From CBDAQV01 sp965199335 (GTDB lineage: Bacteria > Pseudomonadota > Alphaproteobacteria > CALMVH01): a stretch of DNA of 64,000 nucleotides. The stretch's first letter is position 1, and each line of letters starts with the position of its first letter. Below the pieces are notes generated by a model. That model ran no database searches. It saw nothing but the letters and a program-made list of their open reading frames with translations, and was not told the DNA's origin. Made by a program: the position numbers and the translations under genes. Below, piece by piece: positions 25,785 through 33,814 of this stretch. The stretch spans positions 1 to 64,000 of the forward strand of contig CBDAQZ010000001.1 of assembly GCA_965199335.1 (NCBI GenBank), in the 5' to 3' direction.

Positions 25785-26626
25785 GAAACCTGTTCGAAGC
25801 CATTCCCGTCTACCTGGCCTATGGCCTGTTCCGGATACTGCCGGTGGGGGCAGCCTCCGCGCTGGGCGGTTTGGCGGGACGCTGTTTCGGACGGTTCATG
25901 CCCAGCCATCGCACGGCGCTGAACAACCTGCGGCTGGCGATGCCGGAACTGGACGAGGCGCAGAGCCGCCGCATCGTGGCCGGCATGTGGGACAATCTGG
26001 GCCGCACCATGGCGGAATATGCGCATCTCGGCAGTTTCGGCACGCTGCCATTGGTCACGGTAGAGGGCGCACAGCATGTAGCGGACGTGGTGGCCAGCGG
26101 CAGACCGGCGATCTTCTTCGCCGGACATATCGCCAATTGGGAGGTGCCGGCGATGGTGGTGCATGCCAACGGCATCGAGCTGCCCTTGATCTACCGCGCG
26201 CCCAACAATCCCCATGTCGATCGCCTGATCCGGAGGGCGCGGCTGCCGGTTACGGAAGTGCTGGTGCCGAAGGGACCGAAAGGCAGCAAGGAATTGATAC
26301 GCCTGATCAATAGCGGGCGTTCACTTGGCATGCTGGTCGACCAGAAGATGAACGACGGCATTGCCGTGCCGTTCTTCGGCCGCGATGCGATGACCGCACC
26401 TGCGATGATCAAGTTGGCGGAAAAGTACGGATTGCCGCTTTACCCGGTGGAGGTCGAGCGCCTGAAAGGGGCCCGGTTCCGGGTCACCATCCATCCGGCG
26501 CTCGACCTGCCGCCCGGCACGGATTCGCTGCAGGCGATGACCCGGATCAACGCCCTGCTGGAATCATGGATACGCAAGCGGCCCGGGCAATGGCTCTGGG
26601 TCCATCGCCGCTGGCCGGATTCCTGA
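25781..26626 (+). CDS. Kdo2-lipid A acyltransferase (LpxL/HtrB family)
   Basis: 281 residues, overlapping lpxK by ATGA. An N-terminal membrane helix is followed by the acyltransferase HX4E motif in FFAGHIANWEVPA, LIYRAPNNPHVDRLIRRAR, and GMLVDQKMNDGIAVPFFGRD. The end (PGQWLWVHRRWPD) is typical. It adds a secondary acyl chain to lipid A. It closes the lipopolysaccharide block and is convergent with the next gene, only three bases apart. Confidence 0.92.
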   Translation: MRNLFEAIPVYLAYGLFRILPVGAASALGGLAGRCFGRFMPSHRTALNNLRLAMPELDEAQSRRIVAGMWDNLGRTMAEYAHLGSFGTLPLVTVEGAQHVADVVASGRPAIFFAGHIANWEVPAMVVHANGIELPLIYRAPNNPHVDRLIRRARLPVTEVLVPKGPKGSKELIRLINSGRSLGMLVDQKMNDGIAVPFFGRDAMTAPAMIKLAEKYGLPLYPVEVERLKGARFRVTIHPALDLPPGTDSLQAMTRINALLESWIRKRPGQWLWVHRRWPDS

Positions 26627-26629
26627 TCG

Positions 26630-26983
26630 TTACTTCGGCGCCATCTGCTGCAGGCTGGCCAACTGCTGCCGCAGGGATTCCTGCTGGTCGGCGGGCATGG
26701 CTGAAAGCTCGGCGGTGAAGCGGTCGCTCATCTCCTGCTTCTGCCGGGGAGAAAGCGAATCGATCTCCGCCCGCAGGGCATTAAGGTTTGCGTCGCGCTG
26801 GTTGGCCGGCAGTGACTGCATCGACTGGAACAGCGAAAGGCGCTGCTGGATCGACATCGTCACCAGCTGTTCCGGGGGCGGCAGGATGGTCGCATCGGCG
26901 GCGAAAGCGCCGCCGGAAGCAAGTGGACCGGAGGCAAGTGCCAGGCCGATTGCGAATATCGCTTTTAATTGGTACAGCTTCAT
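26630..26983 (-). CDS. secreted helical protein, 117 residues
   Basis: ATG at 26983 gives a signal peptide (MKLYQLKAIFAIGLALASGP...GGAFAAD). The mature part is a Gln/Leu-rich helical protein (MSIQQRLSLFQSMQSLPANQ, DSLSPRQKQEMSDRFTAEL, LRQQLASLQQMAPK) resembling periplasmic DUF3106-type proteins. The frame is open upstream to 27088 but that stretch lacks protein-like composition and overlaps an opposite small gene. Function unknown. Confidence 0.72.
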   Translation of the reverse strand: MKLYQLKAIFAIGLALASGPLASGGAFAADATILPPPEQLVTMSIQQRLSLFQSMQSLPANQRDANLNALRAEIDSLSPRQKQEMSDRFTAELSAMPADQQESLRQQLASLQQMAPK

Positions 26984-27062
26984 GATTATTTTCCAATGCA
27001 CTTCACGGTTCCTTACTGCGTCCCAGATAGAATGACTGCAAGCGCATAGCAAGGAGCGCATA

Positions 27063-27188
27063 ATGGATTTTGAAGTCGATATGCTCAAGTTCTGGGTCGA
27101 ACAGCTGCAGGAGCTGCTACCGGACCCGACAGAAGAGGAAGATGACGACGATCACGAGGGGGATCGTCCCTCATCACGCTTCCGGTAA
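27063..27188 (+). CDS. possible small acidic protein, 41 residues
   Basis: ATG at 27063 has a strong AAGGAG eight bases upstream. The product begins MDFEVDMLKFWVEQLQELLP and continues into a very acidic stretch (EEEDDDD) and a basic end. An amphipathic N-terminal helix is likely. It overlaps the 3' end of hisE by 15 bases, on the opposite strand. Not recognised; the site and the ordered composition argue for translation. Confidence 0.45.
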   Translation: MDFEVDMLKFWVEQLQELLPDPTEEEDDDDHEGDRPSSRFR

Positions 27189-27518
27189 GGTAGTCCGGCT
27201 GTTTTTCTCTGCAATTCCGCTCGATCCGCGGCGTTTTTCCAGCACTTCGTAAACATCGACCGGTGAAAGTCCGGCAGCAAGCCACAGAACCGTAAGGTGA
27301 TACAGCAAATCAGCCGATTCTTCGGCCAGTTTGGCTTTCGAGCCGGTCCCGGCTTCCAGCCGCGCTGCCTCGATCACGGTTTCGACCGCTTCCTCTCCCA
27401 TTTTCTGGGCCACGCGTCCCACGCCGCGGGCCAGCAGTTTCGCCGTCCAGGATTGTTCCGGGTCGGCACCAGCGCGCTCGGTAACGGTTTGCCACAAATC
27501 GTCCAGGGGATGGGTCAT
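27174..27518 (-). CDS. hisE: phosphoribosyl-ATP pyrophosphatase
   Basis: 114 residues. HisE cleaves PR-ATP to PR-AMP in histidine synthesis. WTAKLLARGVGRVAQKMGEE, AVETVIEAA and EESADLLYHLTVLW give the MazG-like metal-binding Glu/Asp residues. The ATG at 27518 overlaps the hisF stop as ATGA. Last gene of the his operon; the stop lies beneath a small opposite ORF. Confidence 0.95.
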   Translation of the reverse strand: MTHPLDDLWQTVTERAGADPEQSWTAKLLARGVGRVAQKMGEEAVETVIEAARLEAGTGSKAKLAEESADLLYHLTVLWLAAGLSPVDVYEVLEKRRGSSGIAEKNSRTTLPEA

Positions 27519-28276
27519 GCCGCGATCCTCATTTCGATGCCTGCATCTATGATTGCAGCTTTGGCCTGGCCGATCGTGAATGTGCCGAAATGGAAGATCG
27601 AGGCTGCCAGCACGGCCGAAGCTCCGCCTTCGCGCAAACCCTCGACCAGATGCATTAGCGTGCCGACCCCGCCCGAGGCGATCACCGGGATCGACACCGC
27701 GCTGGAAACGGCATGGGTCAGAGCCAGGTCGAACCCGTTTCTGGTGCCGTCGCGGTCCATCGAGGTCAGCAGGATCTCGCCCGCGCCCAGCTCCGCCATG
27801 TGCCGGGCATGCGCCACGGCGTCGATGCCGGTGCCCCGCCGCCCGCCATGGGTGAAGATTTCCCATCTGTCACCGACGCGCCGTGCATCGATCGCCACCA
27901 CGATGCATTGGCTGCCGAACTTCTCGGCGGCCTGCGAGACCAGGTGGGGATTGGCTATGGCGACGCTGTTCATCGATACCTTGTCAGCGCCGGCCAACAA
28001 CAGCTTGCGGATGTCATCCACCTGGCGCACCCCACCGCCGACGGTCAGGGGCAGGAACACGCTTTCGGCGGTGCGGCTGACCACGTCGTACAGCGTCGCC
28101 CGTTCCTCGTGGCTGGCGGTGATGTCCAGGAAGCACAGCTCGTCCGCTCCTGCCTTGTCGTAAAGCCTTGCCTGCTCGACAGGATCGCCCGCATCGACCA
28201 GGTCGACGAAGTTGACGCCCTTGACCACGCGGCCGTCCTTGACGTCCAGACAGGGGATGATGCGTGGTTTCAGCAT
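27515..28276 (-). CDS. hisF: imidazole glycerol phosphate synthase, cyclase subunit
   Basis: 253 residues, a complete TIM barrel. HisF with HisH turns PRFAR and glutamine-derived ammonia into IGP and AICAR. Catalytic Asp11 lies in IIPCLDVKDGRVVKG and the second Asp in CIVVAIDARRVGD; phosphate loops are FLPLTVGGGVR and PVIASGGVG. Its first seven bases overlap the stop of gene X upstream. Confidence 0.97.
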   Translation of the reverse strand: MLKPRIIPCLDVKDGRVVKGVNFVDLVDAGDPVEQARLYDKAGADELCFLDITASHEERATLYDVVSRTAESVFLPLTVGGGVRQVDDIRKLLLAGADKVSMNSVAIANPHLVSQAAEKFGSQCIVVAIDARRVGDRWEIFTHGGRRGTGIDAVAHARHMAELGAGEILLTSMDRDGTRNGFDLALTHAVSSAVSIPVIASGGVGTLMHLVEGLREGGASAVLAASIFHFGTFTIGQAKAAIIDAGIEMRIAA

Positions 28277-28833
28277 TGGTCAAGTACTTGCTGGGAAACA
28301 AGGGTCAAACCGCGACGTGGTAAGGATCGTTGCAAACTAACCCTGGTCAAATCGGTCATCAACTGCGCATGAAACGCTTTGCAAAAGTAGTTAAGCGCGG
28401 AGCCTGCGAGGGTGTGCGAAAGTCCGTTTGCCTGCAACTCGATCGGATGCATGGGTTGTTTGGGAAAAGGCAGATTTAAAACATACAGTAGAGACGTTGT
28501 TTGCTTGGCTGTAAGCTGCGTACTTAATGAAACTTTTTCCGTATCAGCCAAGTCGAAAACGCCGTCAAACGGATTAAGTTCTCTTTCAGGCCTGATCCTG
28601 AATTCACTTCCATAGCGATAAACCGAAGCATCTTGAGAAACATTTTTTCTCAGAGCCTGAGATAGATATGGAGTGACCTCCTGCAGCAACGAATTATCTT
28701 CGTTGACGACCTGAAGTTCAATCCCGACCACACTCAATTTTCTGGCGTCGGTACCAAGCAGATGGCCGAAGTCCTGCCAAAACTTCTGTTCGCCCAGTGG
28801 AGGTGAAAACGTTTCTACAAGCCCGCAGCCCAT
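28270..28833 (-). CDS. uncharacterised protein X inside the his operon (187 residues; possible degenerate GGDEF fold)
   Basis: It starts four bases after the hisA stop and overlaps hisF by seven bases, so it is translated as part of the operon. The DNA is visibly AT-richer than its neighbours. No family is recognised with confidence. The stretch LSVVGIELQVVNEDN ... TPYLSQALRKNV ... ASVYRYGSEFRIRPE recalls the layout of a GGDEF domain, with GSEF in place of GGDEF; if true, cyclase activity is unlikely. No role in histidine synthesis is known for such a protein. Confidence 0.7.
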   Translation of the reverse strand: MGCGLVETFSPPLGEQKFWQDFGHLLGTDARKLSVVGIELQVVNEDNSLLQEVTPYLSQALRKNVSQDASVYRYGSEFRIRPERELNPFDGVFDLADTEKVSLSTQLTAKQTTSLLYVLNLPFPKQPMHPIELQANGLSHTLAGSALNYFCKAFHAQLMTDLTRVSLQRSLPRRGLTLVSQQVLDQC

Positions 28834-28837
28834 GTCA

Positions 28838-29569
28838 CTAAGCTGCGTGCCGGAACAGGTTCAGGGCCTCGGCGGGGTTGATCCGGCCGTCATAGATGGC
28901 GCGGCCGCAGATGACGCCGGCGATGCCGCTGTCCTTCTCGTCCCGGATCTGCTCCAGATCGCGAAGTGTCGATACGCCGCCCGAAGCGATGACGGGCGTG
29001 CTGAGGGCAAAGGCAAGGTCGACCGTCGCACGCAGATTGACGCCGCCCATCGCGCCATCGCGGTTGATGTCGGTGAATACGATGGTGGCGACGCCGGCAT
29101 CCTCCATGCGCAGGGCAAGGTCCAGCGCCTTGACCTCGGATGTTTCGACCCAGCCCGATACGGCGACGAAACCGTTGCGGCTATCGACGCTGACGCCGAC
29201 CTTGCCGGGGAACCGGCGGCACGCCTCGCGCACCAGCAGCGGATCGCGCAATGCGATTGTACCCAGGATCACGCGGCTGACCCCGCGCGCCAGCCAGGTC
29301 TCGATCGCCTCGACGGTGCGGATGCCACCGCCCAGCTGCACGGGTATCTTCACAGTATCCAGCACCCCGCCGATGGCGTCGTGATTGACCGAGTGGCCTT
29401 CGATCGCGCCGTTCAGGTCGACGATGTGCAGCCACTCGAAACCCTGGTCCTGGAACTCCTTCGCCTGCGCCGACGGATCGTGATTGTAGATCGTGGCCTC
29501 GCTCATTTCGCCGCGAAGCAGGCGGACGCAGACGCCGTCCTTGATATCGATCGCCGGGTAGAGAATCAT
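28838..29569 (-). CDS. hisA: ProFAR isomerase
   Basis: 243 residues. HisA isomerises ProFAR to PRFAR. MILYPAIDIKDGVCVRLLRG holds catalytic Asp8; VFTDINRDGAMGGVN holds the second Asp; phosphate loops IPVQLGGGIRT and PVIASGGVST are present. It follows gene Y by six bases and precedes gene X by four. Confidence 0.97.
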   Translation of the reverse strand: MILYPAIDIKDGVCVRLLRGEMSEATIYNHDPSAQAKEFQDQGFEWLHIVDLNGAIEGHSVNHDAIGGVLDTVKIPVQLGGGIRTVEAIETWLARGVSRVILGTIALRDPLLVREACRRFPGKVGVSVDSRNGFVAVSGWVETSEVKALDLALRMEDAGVATIVFTDINRDGAMGGVNLRATVDLAFALSTPVIASGGVSTLRDLEQIRDEKDSGIAGVICGRAIYDGRINPAEALNLFRHAA

Positions 29570-29575
29570 GCGCGG

Positions 29576-30343
29576 TCAGGTTTCCGGGTGTTGATGGGCG
29601 GAAGTTAGATTAGGGCGGTCGTTATCGATTAGAATATGCGCGGCTGCGATTGCCAAAGGAATATTGTTCTGTTGCGTAAATGAAACTTCCATCGAGGCAA
29701 CGGCGGTAAGCGCGTTTCCTTTTATCTTGCTCATGGTAGCGGCCCGGCCCGGATCGGCCGACACTCTGTCCGCCGTTTCGATCACAGTGTTCAGGGCGCT
29801 CAGGTAAAGGTTCGGCGCGGCCGAACCGATGACCCCTTCCCGGGTCGAGTGCTTGATGATCCAGTTCATATCCGGCTCGCTGCCAGCCTTCGCCAGTTGT
29901 TTCGCAGACCTGAGCGCGATGTAATTCAAAACCCCCATGCGACTAATGGGAGAATCATCCGGAACAGGAAGCTCGGGCTTGATATTCGTGCCGGCCTGGA
30001 TGGCATCGGCCAGGGCTGGCTGACCGTTGCGATGCAGGCTGGCCGCCATCTGGGCCACGGTGCCGGCGTCGGAATAGGGTGACGGTGCATCGACGCTTGC
30101 ACCGGTGGCGACCAGGTACGTCACCTGCTTCAGGACATGATCCAGACGCGAAGTAACATCTTTCGTTTCGGCAGGGCTCAAATTACCTGCTGTAGTGTCC
30201 AACAGCAGGCTGTTGGCAAGAAACGCCATATTATATATCGCTTCGTCCTTGTCGCGGGACGGCCTGTTTTCCAGTTCCAGCGTGGGCGGAAGCGATGGGC
30301 CGATGTCTGTCGCAAATCTGCCAGGTAAATTTATGCCGGTCAT
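29576..30343 (-). CDS. uncharacterised protein Y inside the his operon (255 residues)
   Basis: A soluble, mostly helical, Ala-rich protein (DEAIYNMAFLANSLLLDTTA, YIALRSAKQLAKAG, MSKIKGNALTAVASMEVSF). AGGGG lies seven bases before the ATG. No signal peptide, membrane segment or catalytic motif is seen. It stands between hisH (63 bases upstream) and hisA (six bases downstream) on the same strand, so co-transcription is likely. Not recognised. Confidence 0.7.
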   Translation of the reverse strand: MTGINLPGRFATDIGPSLPPTLELENRPSRDKDEAIYNMAFLANSLLLDTTAGNLSPAETKDVTSRLDHVLKQVTYLVATGASVDAPSPYSDAGTVAQMAASLHRNGQPALADAIQAGTNIKPELPVPDDSPISRMGVLNYIALRSAKQLAKAGSEPDMNWIIKHSTREGVIGSAAPNLYLSALNTVIETADRVSADPGRAATMSKIKGNALTAVASMEVSFTQQNNIPLAIAAAHILIDNDRPNLTSAHQHPET

Positions 30344-30406
30344 TGGGAGCCCCTATTTATTAGTGGCTCACTATAGCGCCTGCGGAAAAAGTTACGCAAT
30401 AATTAA

Positions 30407-31060
30407 TTATGCCGTTTCCGGCTCCCATTTCAGGAACGCGCCAACCAGTTTCAGCCCCACGGCCTGGCTTTTTTCAGGATGGAACTGCATGCCGACGATA
30501 TTGTCGCGGCCCACGATGGCCGGGATACGCGCGCCGTAGTCGGTATAGGCCAGCAGGGTGGCCATATTGTCCGGCACGAATTGGTAGGAATGCACGAAAT
30601 AGGCATGATCGCCGGGTTGGAGAACCTCGGTCACGGGATGGACGAGGCCGAAGCGGGTAAGCTCGTTCCAGCCCATATGCGGGATCTTGAGGTCTTCCGG
30701 CGTCATCTTTACCACTTCGCCTTCAAGCCAGCCCAGCCCCTCGAACCGCCCGTTCTCGTATCCGCTGCGCGCCAGCAACTGCATGCCGACGCAGATACCC
30801 AGGAATGGCTTACCGCGTTCGATCACCGCATAGTCCAGCGCCTCGCGCATGCCGGGCACGGCGTTGAGGGCCGTGATGCAATCGCCGAAAGCGCCCTGGC
30901 CCGGCAGCACCAGCCGGTCGGCATGGCGCACCGCATGGGCGTCGCCGCTAACGACGACCTGCGCCCGCAGGCCGGCCTCGGCCACCGCATGCTCCAGCGC
31001 CTTTGCCGCCGAATGCAGATTGCCCGAGGCGTAATCTATGACGACGATTGTCTGGGTCAT
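30407..31060 (-). CDS. hisH: imidazole glycerol phosphate synthase, glutaminase subunit
   Basis: 217 residues. HisH supplies ammonia to HisF. The triad is Cys90 in PFLGICVGMQLL, and His194 with Glu196 in GMQFHPEKSQ. VLPGQGAFGDC and HMGWNEL are also typical. It is the first his gene in this block; the gene preceding it in the reading direction is the opposite-strand kinase-like gene. Confidence 0.97.
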   Translation of the reverse strand: MTQTIVVIDYASGNLHSAAKALEHAVAEAGLRAQVVVSGDAHAVRHADRLVLPGQGAFGDCITALNAVPGMREALDYAVIERGKPFLGICVGMQLLARSGYENGRFEGLGWLEGEVVKMTPEDLKIPHMGWNELTRFGLVHPVTEVLQPGDHAYFVHSYQFVPDNMATLLAYTDYGARIPAIVGRDNIVGMQFHPEKSQAVGLKLVGAFLKWEPETA

Positions 31061-31158
31061 GGGATATAAATCGACGCCGATCCGCTAAGGTTCCGTTGCC
31101 AGAAGCGAACCATCCGGACTACCTAGAGGTCAATAGACTTGGCGTATCGGAGTTAGAG

Positions 31159-32466
31159 ATGCTGCATAACATTCATCAGATGCTGAAAGACGGGCGGGAT
31201 GCCGAAGCGGGGCAGCAGGTAAAGCAGTTTCTCGAGAACGATATGAAAGTGAAGATTCGTGATCTGCAGTTTCACCAGGATAACTACAGTCTCAACTCCG
31301 TCCGCGGCTTCATAGAGCTCGAGCCACAGGAGAGCGCAGAAACATCGTTATTCTTCAAATTTCATCAGGAAGAAGGCGAGGAAAGCACCGTCAGTGAGTA
31401 CTATCGTGCTCATCTGCTTCACGACAACGGGTTTCCCGTCGATCTTCCCGTTCACGTCAGTACAACACCCGGTGCACAAATCGTACTCTATCATCGCCGT
31501 GACTGGACACGTCTCAGCGATGCCTCACGCGAAGTGGAGGCACATGGCTGCATAGCGGAAGAAATGCGGCCGCTTATTTTGGCCGAAGCTGAACTGAATC
31601 GCATCTGCGATGCTATCTATCGTCGCACATTGCACAAGGTAACGGCAGAGCAGGTGGCAAACGAGCCAGTACTGCAGTTATTTATCTGGCGGCTTGTCGA
31701 GGATGGTAGTTTGTCACACCCCGGAGGTCGGGTAAGGCGATTCTACGAGAACAATACATTTGAATTTTCCGGCCTCGAGCGAAAACTGGGCTATGCTGAA
31801 CTGGCTGGCCTCAAATGGGAAATCAACGGCGTTCGTTACAGCCGAACACTAGGGGAGTCTTTTTCGGAATCGCGCCGCTTTCTGACACCCGAACATCTCG
31901 CTTTGAGCGCGGGCCTGTCTGGGCACGGCGACGCCCATAATGCAAACGTGTGGTGCGCACCCGGCGATAATGGGATGGAATTGATTTATTACGATCCGGC
32001 ATTTGCAGGCGATAACATCCCTGCACTTCTGTCTGAAATCAAAACCGTGTTTCACAATATCTTTGCCCATCCCGACTGGCTTTATCATCCCGAGGACGCC
32101 GATTGGCTGCAGATCGAGGCAAGGCAGGAAAATGGATGGCTGAAGATTACGCATAACTGGCAACTAACTCCGCTGAGAAATGCCTTTCTGCAATCGAAGG
32201 TCGATCTGGTAATCGTCCCGTTGCTGAAAGAATGCGCGCGCGTCGGAATGCTGCAATCCGACTGGCGTCAGATCATGCGGTTGGCGCTTTTCTGCTGCCC
32301 TACACTGGTCATGAACCTGACCCCGAACGCTACATTCCATACACCGCGGACCGGCCTTCTGGGTTTTGCACTGGCAATCATGCTGGCAGGTGAGCCCGAG
32401 GACGGAAGCCGCGATGTCGTGACGGATTTTCTCGACCGGATCGAAGTTGCGATAAGCACTGCCTGA
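31159..32466 (+). CDS. kinase-fold (APH/choline-kinase-like) phosphotransferase homologue
   Basis: 435 residues from ATG at 31159, which has GGAG six bases upstream; TTG starts at 31096 or 31048 are possible alternatives. The signs of a protein-kinase-like fold are a Lys strand (SLFFKFHQEE), a helix Glu (SEYYRAHLL), a catalytic loop GHGDAHNANVW, and a metal-binding YYDPAFAGDNIP. This is close to aminoglycoside/choline kinase types but no exact family is recognised. It is convergent with the HisD-like gene, two bases apart. The substrate is unknown; the DNA is AT-richer than the his genes. Confidence 0.68.
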   Translation: MLHNIHQMLKDGRDAEAGQQVKQFLENDMKVKIRDLQFHQDNYSLNSVRGFIELEPQESAETSLFFKFHQEEGEESTVSEYYRAHLLHDNGFPVDLPVHVSTTPGAQIVLYHRRDWTRLSDASREVEAHGCIAEEMRPLILAEAELNRICDAIYRRTLHKVTAEQVANEPVLQLFIWRLVEDGSLSHPGGRVRRFYENNTFEFSGLERKLGYAELAGLKWEINGVRYSRTLGESFSESRRFLTPEHLALSAGLSGHGDAHNANVWCAPGDNGMELIYYDPAFAGDNIPALLSEIKTVFHNIFAHPDWLYHPEDADWLQIEARQENGWLKITHNWQLTPLRNAFLQSKVDLVIVPLLKECARVGMLQSDWRQIMRLALFCCPTLVMNLTPNATFHTPRTGLLGFALAIMLAGEPEDGSRDVVTDFLDRIEVAISTA

Positions 32467-32468
32467 TT

Positions 32469-33779
32469 TCAAAATCCGTTGCGCTGCGTGATGGCTCGGG
32501 CGTGAATGGGAAAGCCTTCGTATTCGGCCAGCAGGGCAATAGGCGCCGCCAGAGATGCATAGCCTTCAGGCGTACATTGCGCCAATGTCGTTACTCGCAG
32601 GAAATCGCGCACAGTCGTGGCTGACCATGTACGGGCATGGCCGCCCGTGGGCAGCACGGCGTTGACGCCCACACCGAAGTTACCCAGCACGATAGGGGTC
32701 GCCTCCCCTGTAAGGATTTCCCCGGCCGTAGTCAGCTGCGGTCGGATCTCATCGGGATTCCCGACTTTCAGCAGCAGGTGTTCCACGGCATAAACGTTAC
32801 AAAATGCAATCGCGTCCTGCATTGAATCGGTAACAATGATACCACCATAAGTCGACATGACTTTCGTGCAGAACTCGCGGCGCGGCGAAGGGAGGGCTTC
32901 GATCATCGCAGGTACAAGCGCACGCACCGTTTCCGCGAATTCCAGCGACGGTGTGACGAGAATGGAGGCGGAGTCCGGTCCATGCTCAGCTTCGTTCAAC
33001 AAATCGAGCGCGGTATTGTGCGCGTCGGCAAACTCATCGGCCAAGATCAGTGCCTCGCTCGGGCCCGCCGGCATGCCAGTATCGATATGATCGGACAGCA
33101 TACGCCGCGCTGCACTGACATAGGCATTGCCCGGACCGACAACCTTGGCAACCTTCGGCACGGTCTGCGTGCCAAAAGCCAAAGCGGCAATCGCTTGAGC
33201 GCCACCGACTTTGTACACATCCTTGACGCCACAAACTTCTGCCGCGACCAGGGAGGCATCGTCGACGGTGCCCTCGGGCGTTGGCGGTGTACAAACGACA
33301 ATTTTCGGAACGCCGACGACCATCGCCGGGGTACACAGCATGTACATCACCGATGGAAATGCACCTTTGCCACGGGGAATATACAAACCGATGGACTGGA
33401 TCGGAGACGTTTGCTCCCCCGCGAACACACCGGGGGTGATCTCCTCGCTCCAGTTCTGATTGACGCGCTTGAACTGCGCTTCGTGAAACCGGCGGACATT
33501 GCCGGCACAGATCGTAATGGCTTTCTTCACGTCTGGATCAATGTGTGATCGTGCGCGCGCAAATTCTTCCTCTGTTACCTTCAACGCTCCTGGCGCTATG
33601 TCCGCTTTGTCAAAGGTTTTGGCATAACGGATCAGCGCGGCGTCGCCTTCATTGCGCACGGCCTCGACGATAGGCGAAACCACCGTACTGACTTCGCGTA
33701 TGTCGCTTTCAGAGCGACGCAGCAGCTTTGCCTTGGTAGCCTCGTCGGTTGTCGACCAGCGATAGAGATTGATGTTCAT
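32469..33779 (-). CDS. histidinol dehydrogenase-like protein (divergent, probably not histidinol-specific)
   Basis: 436 residues of HisD fold: SIGLYIPRGKGAFPSVMYML, VVGPGNAYVSAARR, GMPAGPSEALILADEF, NEAEHGPDSASILVT and the catalytic pair in YAVEHLLLKVGNP. Compared with E. coli HisD from memory, zinc ligand Gln259 is Glu (NEAEHG), ligand Asp360 is Asn (GNFGVG for GDY), and the substrate His367 is Ala (VNAVLPT for TNHVLPT); His262 and His419 are kept. This pattern fits HisD homologues that oxidise other alcohols. It has a HAD phosphatase gene 35 bases upstream on the same strand. Confidence 0.85.
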   Translation of the reverse strand: MNINLYRWSTTDEATKAKLLRRSESDIREVSTVVSPIVEAVRNEGDAALIRYAKTFDKADIAPGALKVTEEEFARARSHIDPDVKKAITICAGNVRRFHEAQFKRVNQNWSEEITPGVFAGEQTSPIQSIGLYIPRGKGAFPSVMYMLCTPAMVVGVPKIVVCTPPTPEGTVDDASLVAAEVCGVKDVYKVGGAQAIAALAFGTQTVPKVAKVVGPGNAYVSAARRMLSDHIDTGMPAGPSEALILADEFADAHNTALDLLNEAEHGPDSASILVTPSLEFAETVRALVPAMIEALPSPRREFCTKVMSTYGGIIVTDSMQDAIAFCNVYAVEHLLLKVGNPDEIRPQLTTAGEILTGEATPIVLGNFGVGVNAVLPTGGHARTWSATTVRDFLRVTTLAQCTPEGYASLAAPIALLAEYEGFPIHARAITQRNGF

Positions 33780-33814
33780 GGCCTACCTCGCAAACAGGAA
33801 GGCATTGGCATAAG

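Noticed and set aside
32469..33779. Assigning the HisD-like gene as the histidine biosynthesis hisD
   Set aside because: Two zinc-ligand positions and a substrate His differ from HisD, and the neighbours are a HAD phosphatase and kinase-like gene. It is left without a symbol.
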